Below are positions 19,303-27,781 of a stretch of DNA of 64,000 nucleotides, one piece after another. This stretch comes from Hoeflea_A sp965216535. Lineage in GTDB: Bacteria > Pseudomonadota > Alphaproteobacteria > Rhizobiales > Rhizobiaceae. Where the stretch lies: the NCBI GenBank assembly GCA_965216535.1, contig OZ244175.1, positions 7,378,001-7,442,000 on the forward strand. The letters run 5' to 3'. A program made the position numbers and the translations under genes. A model generated the notes under the pieces. It did no database searches and was not told the DNA's origin. It was given only the letters and a program-made list of their open reading frames with translations. Position 1 is the first letter of the stretch. The number at the start of each line of letters is the position of its first letter.

Positions 19303-19845
19303 TTGGCCAGGCGATCCTCCAAAAAACACAAGCTCAAAAAGGGCGTTGTCAAAAGTTACACCCTGACGGAGCTGGAAAGCGAAGACTGGGGTGAGCCACC
19401 CTTCCCCTCGCATCTCGTCACCGAATGCCATCGGCTGCGCAAAGTGCCGATCGGTGATTTCACGACCGAGAACCTGCGGATCATGATCGGTCAGAATATC
19501 GGCCTGGACCACCTCATTCCGATGGCCATACAGGTCCTACGCCGAGACCCTCTTGCCTCTGGCGACTTTTTTGAAGGTGATCTCTTGCGATCCGTCATCC
19601 GTTCGGAAGTTGCGGATCAAAAAAACCTGGTTCCGGAACTGGTGCAGCTTTGCAAGGATGCGTTGCTGCGGGCAACGACGCGTCAGCGCCAAGATCTTTC
19701 CGAGAACGTCCTATGGGGTGAAGCGCCGAGCAACTTCGGATTGGATGATGAGGGATTGGACAGCCTTATCGAAGACGAAATGGCGAAGTTCGTTTCAGAG
19801 TCACCGTATCGCGAATTCCAGGAATACATCGACCGTCATTCGTAG
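19303..19845 (+). CDS. CdiI-type contact-dependent growth inhibition immunity protein
   Basis: 180 residues from a TTG at 19303. A basic N-terminal tail is followed by a block highly characteristic of the CdiI_2 immunity family: YTLTELESEDWGEPP, SHLVTECHRLRK, DFTTENLRIMIGQNIGL and DPLASGDFFEGDLL. Such proteins neutralise the C-terminal toxin of a CdiA-like effector by direct binding. No toxin gene is present in the window, so this is an orphan immunity gene, which can protect against neighbours. The 3' end and downstream sequence recur about 1.6 kb further on in a decayed copy. Confidence 0.82.
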   Translation: MARRSSKKHKLKKGVVKSYTLTELESEDWGEPPFPSHLVTECHRLRKVPIGDFTTENLRIMIGQNIGLDHLIPMAIQVLRRDPLASGDFFEGDLLRSVIRSEVADQKNLVPELVQLCKDALLRATTRQRQDLSENVLWGEAPSNFGLDDEGLDSLIEDEMAKFVSESPYREFQEYIDRHS

Positions 19846-19965
19846 ATACCGCCGCCCGGACAAAACCTGCTCTTGAAGCCAAGTGCTTGCCGAAGGCCAC
19901 TCGCGCAACCTCCCGTCACTTAACCGTGACCGACAGCGCTTTTTGTCTTTCCCGAAGGGGGCTCC
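19787..19965 (+). repeat. repeat copy A: 3' end of the immunity gene and its downstream region
   Basis: Sequence from the last 20 codons of the immunity gene through about 120 bases downstream is matched, with substitutions, at 21413-21590. Shared landmarks include SPYREFQEYID in the coding part and CCGTCACTTAACCGTGACCG downstream. Confidence 0.75.
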
Positions 19966-20052
19966 CATATGTGTGTCCCTTGCAATGACACGCCAATCTG
20001 ATGCAACGCCCATAGGTTGCCACCTTCTGGTTGTATGCTTACATTCTCGCAC

Positions 20053-20658
20053 ATGGCCTATGATGAAGTTCCGAACTGGCAGTCCGTTCTTAGCAAGATC
20101 GGCACGGTGCCGCTGGTTGCATTAACCAGTACCCTTGCTCCAATTACGTTGCCGGCGCATGCTGGGCCTGACGACACCACCAAATTATTTATGAATAGAC
20201 CAGCCACCCTGCTCGACCTCGGGATGTTGCGGCTCAACCTTCTCTTGGACGAAATTGGAGATGAATCCTACTACCCGTCAGGCCTTCCGAGCCCATACGT
20301 CAGTTACCATTGGGACCGCGACAGAATTGTTATTTCGGTGATAAAGTTCTCCCACGATAGCGCCTCGAAAGAAGGTGAGGAGCTATGCGCTGAGTGGATA
20401 TCCTTTTTGCGTGCAAGGGCCAACGTGTCTTCCAAAACTGGTGAGGCTGCTGGTGGCTCATACTTCGTTGATCAATTTACGCACTCTGGTTTCACCAATG
20501 AGTCGATCACACAGGCCACCCCAAAATTAGACAGGAAGTTCCAACTTCGCTGCTCGCTGAACATCCGAAACAAGTCGAAGAACAGCGAGCGATATTTCCG
20601 AACCATTACGGTAACTGCTCCACTTCTCGGAACATCGTACTCGGTACAAATAGAATGA
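20053..20658 (+). CDS. hypothetical protein, probably exported
   Basis: About 201 residues from the ATG at 20053 (the frame is open to 20017). A hydrophobic stretch ending in PAHA near residue 35 could be a signal peptide with a long polar N-terminal part. No family is recognised. The middle has Tyr/Trp-rich segments (YVSYHWDRDRIVISV). It overlaps the next frame by four bases (ATGA at 20655), and both lie between the two copies of the immunity-gene repeat, so they may be part of the duplicated cassette. Confidence is limited by the unclear start. Confidence 0.5.
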   Translation: MAYDEVPNWQSVLSKIGTVPLVALTSTLAPITLPAHAGPDDTTKLFMNRPATLLDLGMLRLNLLLDEIGDESYYPSGLPSPYVSYHWDRDRIVISVIKFSHDSASKEGEELCAEWISFLRARANVSSKTGEAAGGSYFVDQFTHSGFTNESITQATPKLDRKFQLRCSLNIRNKSKNSERYFRTITVTAPLLGTSYSVQIE

Positions 20659-20831
20659 GCCGCGCCCGTCCGCTTGCAGTCATGGCCGTAGGTTCCGCGA
20701 ACTTGTCGAGTATTCGCCGTACCTTTGGGAAAACCATACTTCCTATTTGGTCAACGATGCTCTCAAGCGCTCCCTCACTCGCCAATGAACCTGATTTGGC
20801 ACCTGCCACATTTCATGCCCACATTGCATCC

Positions 20832-21305
20832 TTGAAACACAAAGTTGCAGTTCTCGGACTTTTGGTGCTGGTGGTACCAGCTTGGGCTGGCGATAAACAT
20901 TGGTCATATGAATTTGGTCAGGGTGTTGCATCAGCGTGGGTCAACAATGGCCCAGGAAATGAAATAAGAGTTACCTGTGATGACGGTGCTGGCTGGAATG
21001 TCACCAAAGTCTCCTTTCAACTTGTTGGGAAAGCTCCGCCGCCTGATTCGACGGTGACGTTGATTTTCGATACAACGGACCCTGTTAACATTCGCGTCAA
21101 CAAAGACAGCGAAGTCGACTCGGTATGTCGCTCTTGTGCCGCGAACTTTGAGCTAGTCCGCGACTATTTGAAAAAAGGAAAGTCCGTCTATTTGCAGTAC
21201 CCAGACCACACGGGAACCCGCTTTACCCTAGCAGGAGCGCGAAGGGCTATTGGTTCATGCACCTCGGACTTTGCCAAAAACACCACTAAGGACAAGGGCG
21301 GGTAG
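20832..21305 (+). CDS. hypothetical periplasmic protein
   Basis: 157 residues from a TTG at 20832, chosen because it begins a clean signal peptide (basic KHK, hydrophobic core, cleavage after PAWA). The frame is open back to an ATG at 20655, but that extension has no export character. The mature part has paired Cys in VCRSCAANF and a late Cys in AIGSC, with FDTTDPVNIRV and YLQYPDHTGTRFTLAGA. This resembles the general layout of invasion-associated-locus-B-like periplasmic proteins. No function can be assigned. Confidence 0.55.
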   Translation: MKHKVAVLGLLVLVVPAWAGDKHWSYEFGQGVASAWVNNGPGNEIRVTCDDGAGWNVTKVSFQLVGKAPPPDSTVTLIFDTTDPVNIRVNKDSEVDSVCRSCAANFELVRDYLKKGKSVYLQYPDHTGTRFTLAGARRAIGSCTSDFAKNTTKDKGG

Positions 21306-21412
21306 CGTCGGGCAGCCCGCCTACCCACTGCACTTATCGGCAGCATAATCGTGGGTCATTGCTTTTGGTCACCAGTTATCGCTCGGTCTCAATTTACCTT
21401 TGATCTCAGGCT

Positions 21413-21590
21413 AGCTCATTTCGGACTCACCATATCGCGAATTCCAAGAATATATCGACTGCAACTCGTAGATGCTCATCGCCTGAGACACAACTTGCAT
21501 CGGAAGCCAGTACACGCCGAGAGCATCTTGCGCAACAACCCCGTCACTTAACCGTGACCGACAACGCTTCTTGTGCTTCCCCCGGACCCG
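21413..21590 (+). repeat. repeat copy B: decayed duplicate of immunity-gene 3' region
   Basis: Partner of the repeat at 19787-19965. Identity is strongest in the tail codons and in CCGTCACTTAACCGTGACCG followed by A-A/G-CGCT, and weaker between. The order and orientation are the same, so this is a direct duplication about 1.6 kb apart. Confidence 0.7.
21415..21471 (+). pseudogene. remnant of a second CdiI-type immunity gene
   Basis: Reads L-I-S-D-S-P-Y-R-E-F-Q-E-Y-I-D-C-N-S-stop, matching the last 17 codons of the intact immunity gene (S-E-S-P-Y-R-E-F-Q-E-Y-I-D-R-H-S). An in-frame TAG lies immediately upstream, so the rest of the gene is gone. Upstream-type sequence is fused directly to this tail, the signature of an internal deletion in a duplicated copy. 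Confidence 0.75.
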
Positions 21591-21640
21591 TGCAAGTCTG
21601 GTCAGGTAGAGTTTCAGCAATAGTTTTGGGGGTTTACTAC

Positions 21641-22618
21641 ATGCCGGAATTTCAACGCAGACTAGTTGGGCCGCGACTGATTGCAGCGGCCATCGCTGCT
21701 TTCGCCGTTGCCACACTTACCGACGCCGACACCGCGTTGGCACAGAATGTCGAATGGGCGACGGACACCAATATGGTGGTGGTGCCTGACAACGGAGTTC
21801 GACGCGATGAGACAGGGGCGCTGATTGCCCGGACGGCGCTTGACAACACCCTGGATGGAATCGGCGCCGGGATCACCATGCCGACGACATCGAACAGGGC
21901 AAAAATCGACGCGATCGAGGCCAGCGTCAATCAGGCCACCCAAGCCAACGGTATCGTCGGACTGGGTGGCGTCAACAGCCATCTGTTCATGTGGGCCGCG
22001 GCCAAGACGCTCGCCACCAGTGGCAATCTCGACCTGACCAAGCCTTACGAGCTGCGGATCTTCGGCAAGATCAAGCAATATCGCTTCACGCCTTCGACCG
22101 ACGACCCGTTCCAGGGCAATGGGGTGCTGCAGGTCGTCACCGGCGCCCGCTACTGGCCGCTCGATCCGAACACGGGCGCCCGGGACAAGCAGAACAAGCA
22201 GGTTTTGCGTTTCCGCTACCGGGTGCGGGTCCGCAACAATGGTTTCAAGGTGATCGAGCGCGACGATCTCGATCCGAACGATCCATTCCCGGGCTCGCAA
22301 ATCATGTTCGACGACGACATGATCGAAAAGCTCAATGAGCGCGGCTATCGTTACAAGCTGCACGCCAAGGGAACGACCATTCGCATCCAGAAGGTCTGGG
22401 TCAAGGAGAATAACGGTCCCTGGGCCCTCATCCCGAAAGAGGAAACGCCGGGCGACCCGAACGACAAGTACCGCTCGCTTTACCAACAGGTCGATGAAAA
22501 TTGCATCGATATCCTCTTCGTCGACTTTCCGCCGACGACCAAAGCGGGACTGGGCACCACGCCGGCCTATTGCATGGGACGCTGTGCTACACCGCTGATC
22601 GTCAATACCGGCATGTGA
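21641..22618 (+). CDS. hypothetical exported protein
   Basis: 325 residues from the ATG at 21641. A signal peptide covers about residues 1-34 (Arg-rich start, hydrophobic core, ending ADTALAQ). The mature part is mostly beta-strand-like with regular charged/hydrophobic alternation (LRFRYRVRVRNNGFKVIERDDL) and three Cys near the C terminus, two of them in AYCMGRC. No family is recognised. It directly precedes the large DUF4114 gene, so the two may be an exported pair. Confidence 0.7.
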   Translation: MPEFQRRLVGPRLIAAAIAAFAVATLTDADTALAQNVEWATDTNMVVVPDNGVRRDETGALIARTALDNTLDGIGAGITMPTTSNRAKIDAIEASVNQATQANGIVGLGGVNSHLFMWAAAKTLATSGNLDLTKPYELRIFGKIKQYRFTPSTDDPFQGNGVLQVVTGARYWPLDPNTGARDKQNKQVLRFRYRVRVRNNGFKVIERDDLDPNDPFPGSQIMFDDDMIEKLNERGYRYKLHAKGTTIRIQKVWVKENNGPWALIPKEETPGDPNDKYRSLYQQVDENCIDILFVDFPPTTKAGLGTTPAYCMGRCATPLIVNTGM

Positions 22619-22628
22619 TCATCAAAAT

Positions 22629-22658
22629 CCGCATCTGGAACGAAAATTCCAGGTGCGG
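22629..22658 (+). terminator. hairpin after exported protein gene
   Basis: A 12-bp stem, 22629-22640 with 22647-22658 (one G-T pair), closes the loop CGAAAA eight bases after the preceding stop. No T run follows, so it may be a weak terminator or an mRNA 3'-end stabiliser. Confidence 0.5.
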
Positions 22659-22843
22659 GCTTTCCGTGTGCCCAAGGCGCGCATGAGTCAGTGGCCGAGA
22701 CCAAACTGACGATCCCCTGAAAACAAACGCACAATCTAATTGGTGGATGCTCACCTCAAACCGGACCTTTACGGTTCCCGCGACGGCTGTGCGTGGTAAG
22801 CTTCCGGTAGGCATAGGTTGTTAACACGTAGGCGGGGGTACGT

Positions 22844-25800
22844 GTGATGACGACATTGAATGTCCAACTCAGCAGCAAGCTGCAGACGACACTGGGCCAG
22901 CCGGGCGTATGGGCCTACGCGGTTTACTTTACCGGCGGCAATCCGACCTGGCATAAACTGGTCGACAACGGCGCCATCCAGGATTCAGGAACGGTATCGG
23001 TGCCCATGCCGTTCCCGTTCGTCGGCGGCAAGGTCTATTTTCTGGTGCAGAGCCAGACGCATACGCAGCCGAACAATCTCGAAACGCTGATCACCACAGA
23101 AAGCGACATCAACTGGGGCAACGCCGACAGTTGGGATTTTCGCTATGACAGCTTCGAGGTCACGCTGCAAAACGGCATCGCCGACCAGGGCAACCTGACA
23201 TCGGTCAACGGTTTCGGCCTGCCAATGGAGCTGAGCGTTTCCTATGACGATGGCACGATCAGCACACGCGGATACGGGATCAAGGCTAACGACCTGTTCA
23301 CAGACCTGAAGGCCACGAGCCAGGATCAGGTTGTCTATACCTATGGCAGTGGCCCGCTCAGCGGCAACGATCGCGAGGCTATCTCGCCATCGGAAGCGGT
23401 GGCGCTCAACCCGGCCAACCCGGCCTTCAAGGCCTCCGACTGGACCGGCTATGTCAATTCGCTGAAAACCGCCAGTCCGGGGGTCGAAGTCGCCGGTTTC
23501 TTCAACGGTGCAGCGGACACCAACGGTGTCTGGCACAATTCCGGGTTTTTCTCCTACGCGCTCGAATGGGATTCCAATGCCAGCGTATTCTGGCTGAGCC
23601 CGGCCGATAACAGCGAAATCCAGGGCTATATCAGGATCACGCCAACGGCTTTGGCCAACAGCATCTATTCAACGCTCGGCGACGTCGGCATCTACACCAG
23701 CAAGAGCGCCAACGAGGCCTACCAGATCTTCAAGCATTCGGATCCGGGCGACGGCAACAGCATGAACTCCGGCGAGAACAATCAATGGGGCGAGGTGCTG
23801 ACGCAATTTCTGACCGGCTTCACAGCCGGCTATTTCGGCACGAAGGGCACGTCGCTCAATCCGAAAGTCACCGGTTCCATCGACCTCGACAAGAACTGGA
23901 ATTGGGACCCGACCTACGCCTTCGGCAAAAACCTGGACGGTCCGCCCGCCCCCCACTTCGACCCGTATTCCGCGGCATTCTTCTTCAATTCCAACTCCTA
24001 CGGCTCAGGCTACTCGGACAATCTGACCGATCCTTTTGTCCAGGGCGGACCGTTGATTTCCGTTTCGCAACCGGACCAGGCGCAGAATGTCGACAGCATC
24101 GACATCACCATCTACGACGACGATGAGACGCCGGGCGGATACGAAACACCGGTCATCTACAACTACATCGCCGGCGGCTACGAGCAGCCGAACAGCGCCT
24201 CAAGCCCTAACAACATCAAACTGAACTTTGCCAACCAGGGGATGGTGCTGTCGGAATCCACCACGGTCTCGCTCGATATCTACACCGGCGACGACGTGTC
24301 GGGCGATCCGACCTGGCAAACGGTTTCCTTCACGCCAACGCACGGTCAGTCGCTGTGGCAGAACTGGAAGATCAACAAAACCGGCTCCACCTACACGGCC
24401 GAACTGCAACCGAATACGCCTCAGGGCACCGGCCAGATGCTGATCACGAACCTGCCGAATTCCGGCGATGCCGGGACATACTGGTACCGGTTGAACATCG
24501 GCAGCGGTGACGACGCAAAGACCTTCAATCTCTACACCAAAATGGCGGCCGGAGCCGGTGGCACGCTCGAATTCGTCAATCCGAATGTCGCCGGCCAGGC
24601 CGGCAGCCTGGCAATTGACGGGCTGGCAACGATTTCACCGGAACAAGCCAACTCCGACACGATCGAGACATTCACCGTCAACTTCATGTACAGCGCCTCC
24701 GTCACGGTGGATCCGGACCTGTTGGAGCGTGATCCCAATATCAGTGGTCGCGGCGCGCCCAACGCGCCCGTCGGCGGAACCCTGTCGGGATCGACCTTCA
24801 CTGCACTTGACGGCCAAACACAGCAGGTGACTAACACGATCACGGCGACAGACGCACAGATTGCCTTCGGCTGGACCGGGCTCAACAGCACGCCCGATGC
24901 CGCATCCTGGATTTCCGGCTATACCAACAAGATCGGTGCGCTCAATTATGCGCAGATCTCCATTGCACATAGTGGAGGTCAGACGGTTACGATCCACACG
25001 CAAGCCGATCTCGATGGCCAGTGGATGACCGCCGCGACGCAACTGGGCAATGGCACCTACACCGTGACCATGGAGGAGTATCTATCCTCCGCATTGTCGA
25101 CGGCCATTCCGCCCAAAAGCAGTGCCTTGAATCTGACTGTCGATGTGGCAACGGCGCCCATGGCAGCCGCAGGTGACGGTTTGGAGCTCGTGCTCAGTGG
25201 CGTCGATGATCCGGCAGGCAACTGGATCAGCCTGGAAGCAATCCAGTCGTCCATTCCGGCGGGCACGACGCTTCTGCTTTATGCGGTCGATGCGCAAGGC
25301 GATCTCGTCAGCCGCGATGGCTCGGGGAGCGGACCGCAGGTGACCCTGGATCAGGCGGTACGGGGCACAATCGGCGCGGTCCACGACGATGCCGGCGCGG
25401 CCCTTCACCTGGGCGCGCAATCGGTCTACCTGGAGGCGGGTCACAGCCTGCAATTTGCCGTTCTGAGCGCCAACGGGCAAATCGACCTGGACCCGACCGT
25501 CGACATCATCCAGCAGACGGGCGGGCCACTCAAAGTCAGCGTCGATGGCATTCACTTGATTGCCGAAACCGACAACACGCTCACCGACTCCGGCTTGCTC
25601 GGCGGGACCCAGAGGGCAACCGGCGAAGCTTTTCTCTACCTCGAACAGGGCGCCACCATGGAGATCGATTTGTTCGGCAGCTGTGGGACCGTCAATACGC
25701 TCGGCTTCGTGCGCAAGGACGTCAATACGGCAACCGGCGAATGGAGCGTCGATGGCGTCGCCTATGGAGACACCCAGGAATTCCGCGATGCAGTTCTCGC

Positions 25801-26086
25801 CAACCTCGACGGCGGATTCGAATATTCCAACGGCGGTGACTTCAGGGATACAGTCGAGTGGACCGTCGAGGGCGAAACTGGTTTCTACGCGCCGGTCCTC
25901 GTCACGACCTATGGAGAAGTCCTGGTCGTCGGCGACGCCAATCCCGGCGGCCATGACCAGATCCGCATGTATGGCCATAACACGTTCGGGTTCGAGGACC
26001 TCACCAGCGAGCGCGGTTCGGATTTCGACTACAACGACATGGTCATGCGCGTGACGCCCTTGCCGGACACAGACCTGCTCATGTAG
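22844..26086 (+). CDS. large DUF4114 domain-containing protein with beta-1,3-glucanase-like N-terminal region
   Basis: 1080 residues, Asp/Gly/Thr-rich and poor in Cys. Residues 1-440 look like a thaumatin/GH64-type beta-1,3-glucanase fold: an opening strand region, NGFGLPMELSVSYDDG near residue 122, WGEVLTQFLTGFTAGYFG near residue 318, and a SNSYGSGYSDNL block near residue 381. The enzyme assignment is tentative. The middle holds beta-sandwich-like modules. The last 100 residues are a DUF4114 domain ending in GFEDL and DFDYNDMVMRV, a likely calcium site. No N-terminal signal peptide is seen, so export, if it occurs, would need a C-terminal or other signal. Confidence 0.7.
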   Translation: MMTTLNVQLSSKLQTTLGQPGVWAYAVYFTGGNPTWHKLVDNGAIQDSGTVSVPMPFPFVGGKVYFLVQSQTHTQPNNLETLITTESDINWGNADSWDFRYDSFEVTLQNGIADQGNLTSVNGFGLPMELSVSYDDGTISTRGYGIKANDLFTDLKATSQDQVVYTYGSGPLSGNDREAISPSEAVALNPANPAFKASDWTGYVNSLKTASPGVEVAGFFNGAADTNGVWHNSGFFSYALEWDSNASVFWLSPADNSEIQGYIRITPTALANSIYSTLGDVGIYTSKSANEAYQIFKHSDPGDGNSMNSGENNQWGEVLTQFLTGFTAGYFGTKGTSLNPKVTGSIDLDKNWNWDPTYAFGKNLDGPPAPHFDPYSAAFFFNSNSYGSGYSDNLTDPFVQGGPLISVSQPDQAQNVDSIDITIYDDDETPGGYETPVIYNYIAGGYEQPNSASSPNNIKLNFANQGMVLSESTTVSLDIYTGDDVSGDPTWQTVSFTPTHGQSLWQNWKINKTGSTYTAELQPNTPQGTGQMLITNLPNSGDAGTYWYRLNIGSGDDAKTFNLYTKMAAGAGGTLEFVNPNVAGQAGSLAIDGLATISPEQANSDTIETFTVNFMYSASVTVDPDLLERDPNISGRGAPNAPVGGTLSGSTFTALDGQTQQVTNTITATDAQIAFGWTGLNSTPDAASWISGYTNKIGALNYAQISIAHSGGQTVTIHTQADLDGQWMTAATQLGNGTYTVTMEEYLSSALSTAIPPKSSALNLTVDVATAPMAAAGDGLELVLSGVDDPAGNWISLEAIQSSIPAGTTLLLYAVDAQGDLVSRDGSGSGPQVTLDQAVRGTIGAVHDDAGAALHLGAQSVYLEAGHSLQFAVLSANGQIDLDPTVDIIQQTGGPLKVSVDGIHLIAETDNTLTDSGLLGGTQRATGEAFLYLEQGATMEIDLFGSCGTVNTLGFVRKDVNTATGEWSVDGVAYGDTQEFRDAVLANLDGGFEYSNGGDFRDTVEWTVEGETGFYAPVLVTTYGEVLVVGDANPGGHDQIRMYGHNTFGFEDLTSERGSDFDYNDMVMRVTPLPDTDLLM

Positions 26087-26092
26087 ATGCCG

Positions 26093-27691
26093 TCAATCCG
26101 CACCCACTGCCTTTGCAAGAACGGCGTCGGCGTCTTCGCCTTGGCCCGTCCAGGCGATGAAAAGATCCGGCCGGACCAGAATGCGATCACAGCCATAGGT
26201 TTGCCGCAGATCCTCCGACGGAGCTGATACGACGGACAGCGGAACGCCAATCTTATCGGCTTCAGCTTCAAAGGCGGCCGCGGCTTCGGTCGAACCGGTG
26301 AAGTCCAACAGCGCGTAACCGCTGCCCAGAGCCTCCCAGAGATCGCGACCATCCGGAAGCGGCTGGGGCGCCAGATGGTAGCCGGCCCTTGCTTCAATCG
26401 CATGCGTGCCGCAGGCATTCGAGACCGCACCCTGCTCTCCGAAGACGATAGGCGATCCGGCATAGTTCGGCAGGAACTGGGTCACATCGGCATTGCCGCT
26501 CCCGGCACGGCGGTTCCATTCGACTTCGAAGGCGGAGCGGTCGCGTTCCGGCGAATGGGCGCGGGAGAAGGCGCGGTCGTCGCGGATCATTCGGTCGATG
26601 AAGTCAGCCGCGGTAGAGGCGAAGACCGGGTGGCGCTCCGCCCCATAGGAATCGAGCAGGCCGGCGCCTCCCCAGCCCTTGAGGTGTGCCGCCAGCTTCC
26701 AGCCGAGATTGCGCGCGTCCTCCAGACCGGTGTTGACCCCATAGCCGCCATAGGGCGGGTGGCTGTGACCGGCATCTCCGGCGATGAACAGTCGACCAGC
26801 GCGGTAGGTTTTGGCATGGGCGATGCGCAGGTCCCAGAATCCGATGTGCTCGAACTCGAGCGCGAAGGGCTCTCCGACGACTCGATGCAGGTAGGCATGG
26901 AAGTCGAAATTTTCTGTCGTCGTGCCGGCAGGAACGGGAGCGTGGAAGAACCAACCGCCTTGCAGATCGACCCGTCCGAGAAACTGCCAGTAACCGTCAT
27001 GATCCGGGTCGAGCACATTGTAGATGGTCTTGCCGGGATAGCGCTCCAGCAGGTCATGCAGTTGCGACGACCGGAAGACGAGCAGAGCCATGCGGCGCTC
27101 GTGATTGTCAGTCTCAAGCTCGATGCCCGCTTCTCGGCGCAGCGTCGACCGCGCTCCGTCGCAGCCAACGGCATAGGCGGTGCGCTGGGTGTGAACATCA
27201 TCATCGCCCACGCGGCTGTATTCGACGCTGACGCCGATTTCGTCTTGCCGCACGCCGGTCACCGTGGCGCCGGTTTCGAATTCAATCTGCGGCAATTCCG
27301 CGGCCCGGGCGCGCATGACGCGCTCGAGGTCGTATTGCGGCAGTCGTTCATTGTCGGCGAAATAGAAGGGCCGCACGACCGACCGCTTGAACCAGTCGCA
27401 GGTGTAGTCGCCCAACAGGGTGCGATAGGCGACGATGCCGGCATTGCCGAATTCCGGTGGAATGGGGCTGGCATCACGTACCGCCTGCGACAGGCCCCAG
27501 GCCCGAAAATGCTCGCCGGTGCGCTGGGTCAGGTTCTGCCCCTTGGGGATGCGGTGCAATTCCGTCGTGCGCTCGAGAACCCGGCTGGTGACGCCGCGCT
27601 GGGCCAGCTCGATGGCAAGTCCCAGTCCCACCGGACCGCCACCGACGATTGCCACATCCGCCGTTTGGCCGCCGTTTTGAACCGTTGCCAT
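26093..27691 (-). CDS. FAD-dependent aromatic-type monooxygenase
   Basis: Group A flavoprotein hydroxylase, 532 residues from the ATG at 27691 (GGGAG ribosome site; the frame is open to 27730). The FAD fingerprint VAIVGGGPVGLGLAIELAQRG lies near the N terminus. The DG motif region has GCDGARSTLRR, and GDAGHSHPPYGGYGVNTGLEDARNL near residue 290 holds the second FAD site. The C-terminal thioredoxin-like domain is of the phenol-hydroxylase type. It uses NAD(P)H and O2 to hydroxylate an activated ring. The ring substrate is unknown. It is divergent from a second enzyme of the same family. Confidence 0.9.
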   Translation of the reverse strand: MATVQNGGQTADVAIVGGGPVGLGLAIELAQRGVTSRVLERTTELHRIPKGQNLTQRTGEHFRAWGLSQAVRDASPIPPEFGNAGIVAYRTLLGDYTCDWFKRSVVRPFYFADNERLPQYDLERVMRARAAELPQIEFETGATVTGVRQDEIGVSVEYSRVGDDDVHTQRTAYAVGCDGARSTLRREAGIELETDNHERRMALLVFRSSQLHDLLERYPGKTIYNVLDPDHDGYWQFLGRVDLQGGWFFHAPVPAGTTTENFDFHAYLHRVVGEPFALEFEHIGFWDLRIAHAKTYRAGRLFIAGDAGHSHPPYGGYGVNTGLEDARNLGWKLAAHLKGWGGAGLLDSYGAERHPVFASTAADFIDRMIRDDRAFSRAHSPERDRSAFEVEWNRRAGSGNADVTQFLPNYAGSPIVFGEQGAVSNACGTHAIEARAGYHLAPQPLPDGRDLWEALGSGYALLDFTGSTEAAAAFEAEADKIGVPLSVVSAPSEDLRQTYGCDRILVRPDLFIAWTGQGEDADAVLAKAVGAD

Positions 27692-27727
27692 TCCCGTCTC
27701 CCATTCGCCTTGACCGGTCTTCAATTT

Positions 27728-27754
27728 CAATTAGTTTTGTACACCAACTAATTG
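27728..27754. promoter_or_regulatory. palindromic operator between the divergent monooxygenase genes
   Basis: A perfect 9-bp inverted repeat, CAATTAGTT (27728-27736) and AACTAATTG (27746-27754), is separated by TTGTACACC. It lies in the 90-base gap between the two start codons, so one regulator could control both genes. MarR- or TetR-like proteins bind sites of this shape; no such gene is adjacent. Confidence 0.6.
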
Positions 27755-27781
27755 GCCTGATGCAAAGGCTGGAGGAGATAA

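Larger units (their letters stand above)
21306..21640. other. non-coding stretch with decayed immunity-gene copy
   Basis: 335 bases. It holds the truncated repeat copy described at 21413-21590 and, just before it (about 21370-21412), a stretch matching the region upstream of the intact immunity gene (CGGTCTCAATT...CTTTGATCT). No other gene was seen. Confidence 0.6.

Noticed and set aside
20606..20809. Minus-strand frame with helix-like composition opposite the two unknown genes
   Set aside because: No recognisable family, and it overlaps a four-base-coupled pair on the plus strand; could not be supported.
26375..27751. 458-codon plus-strand frame opposite the flavin monooxygenase
   Set aside because: It exactly covers a gene with clear FAD motifs and has no motif of its own.
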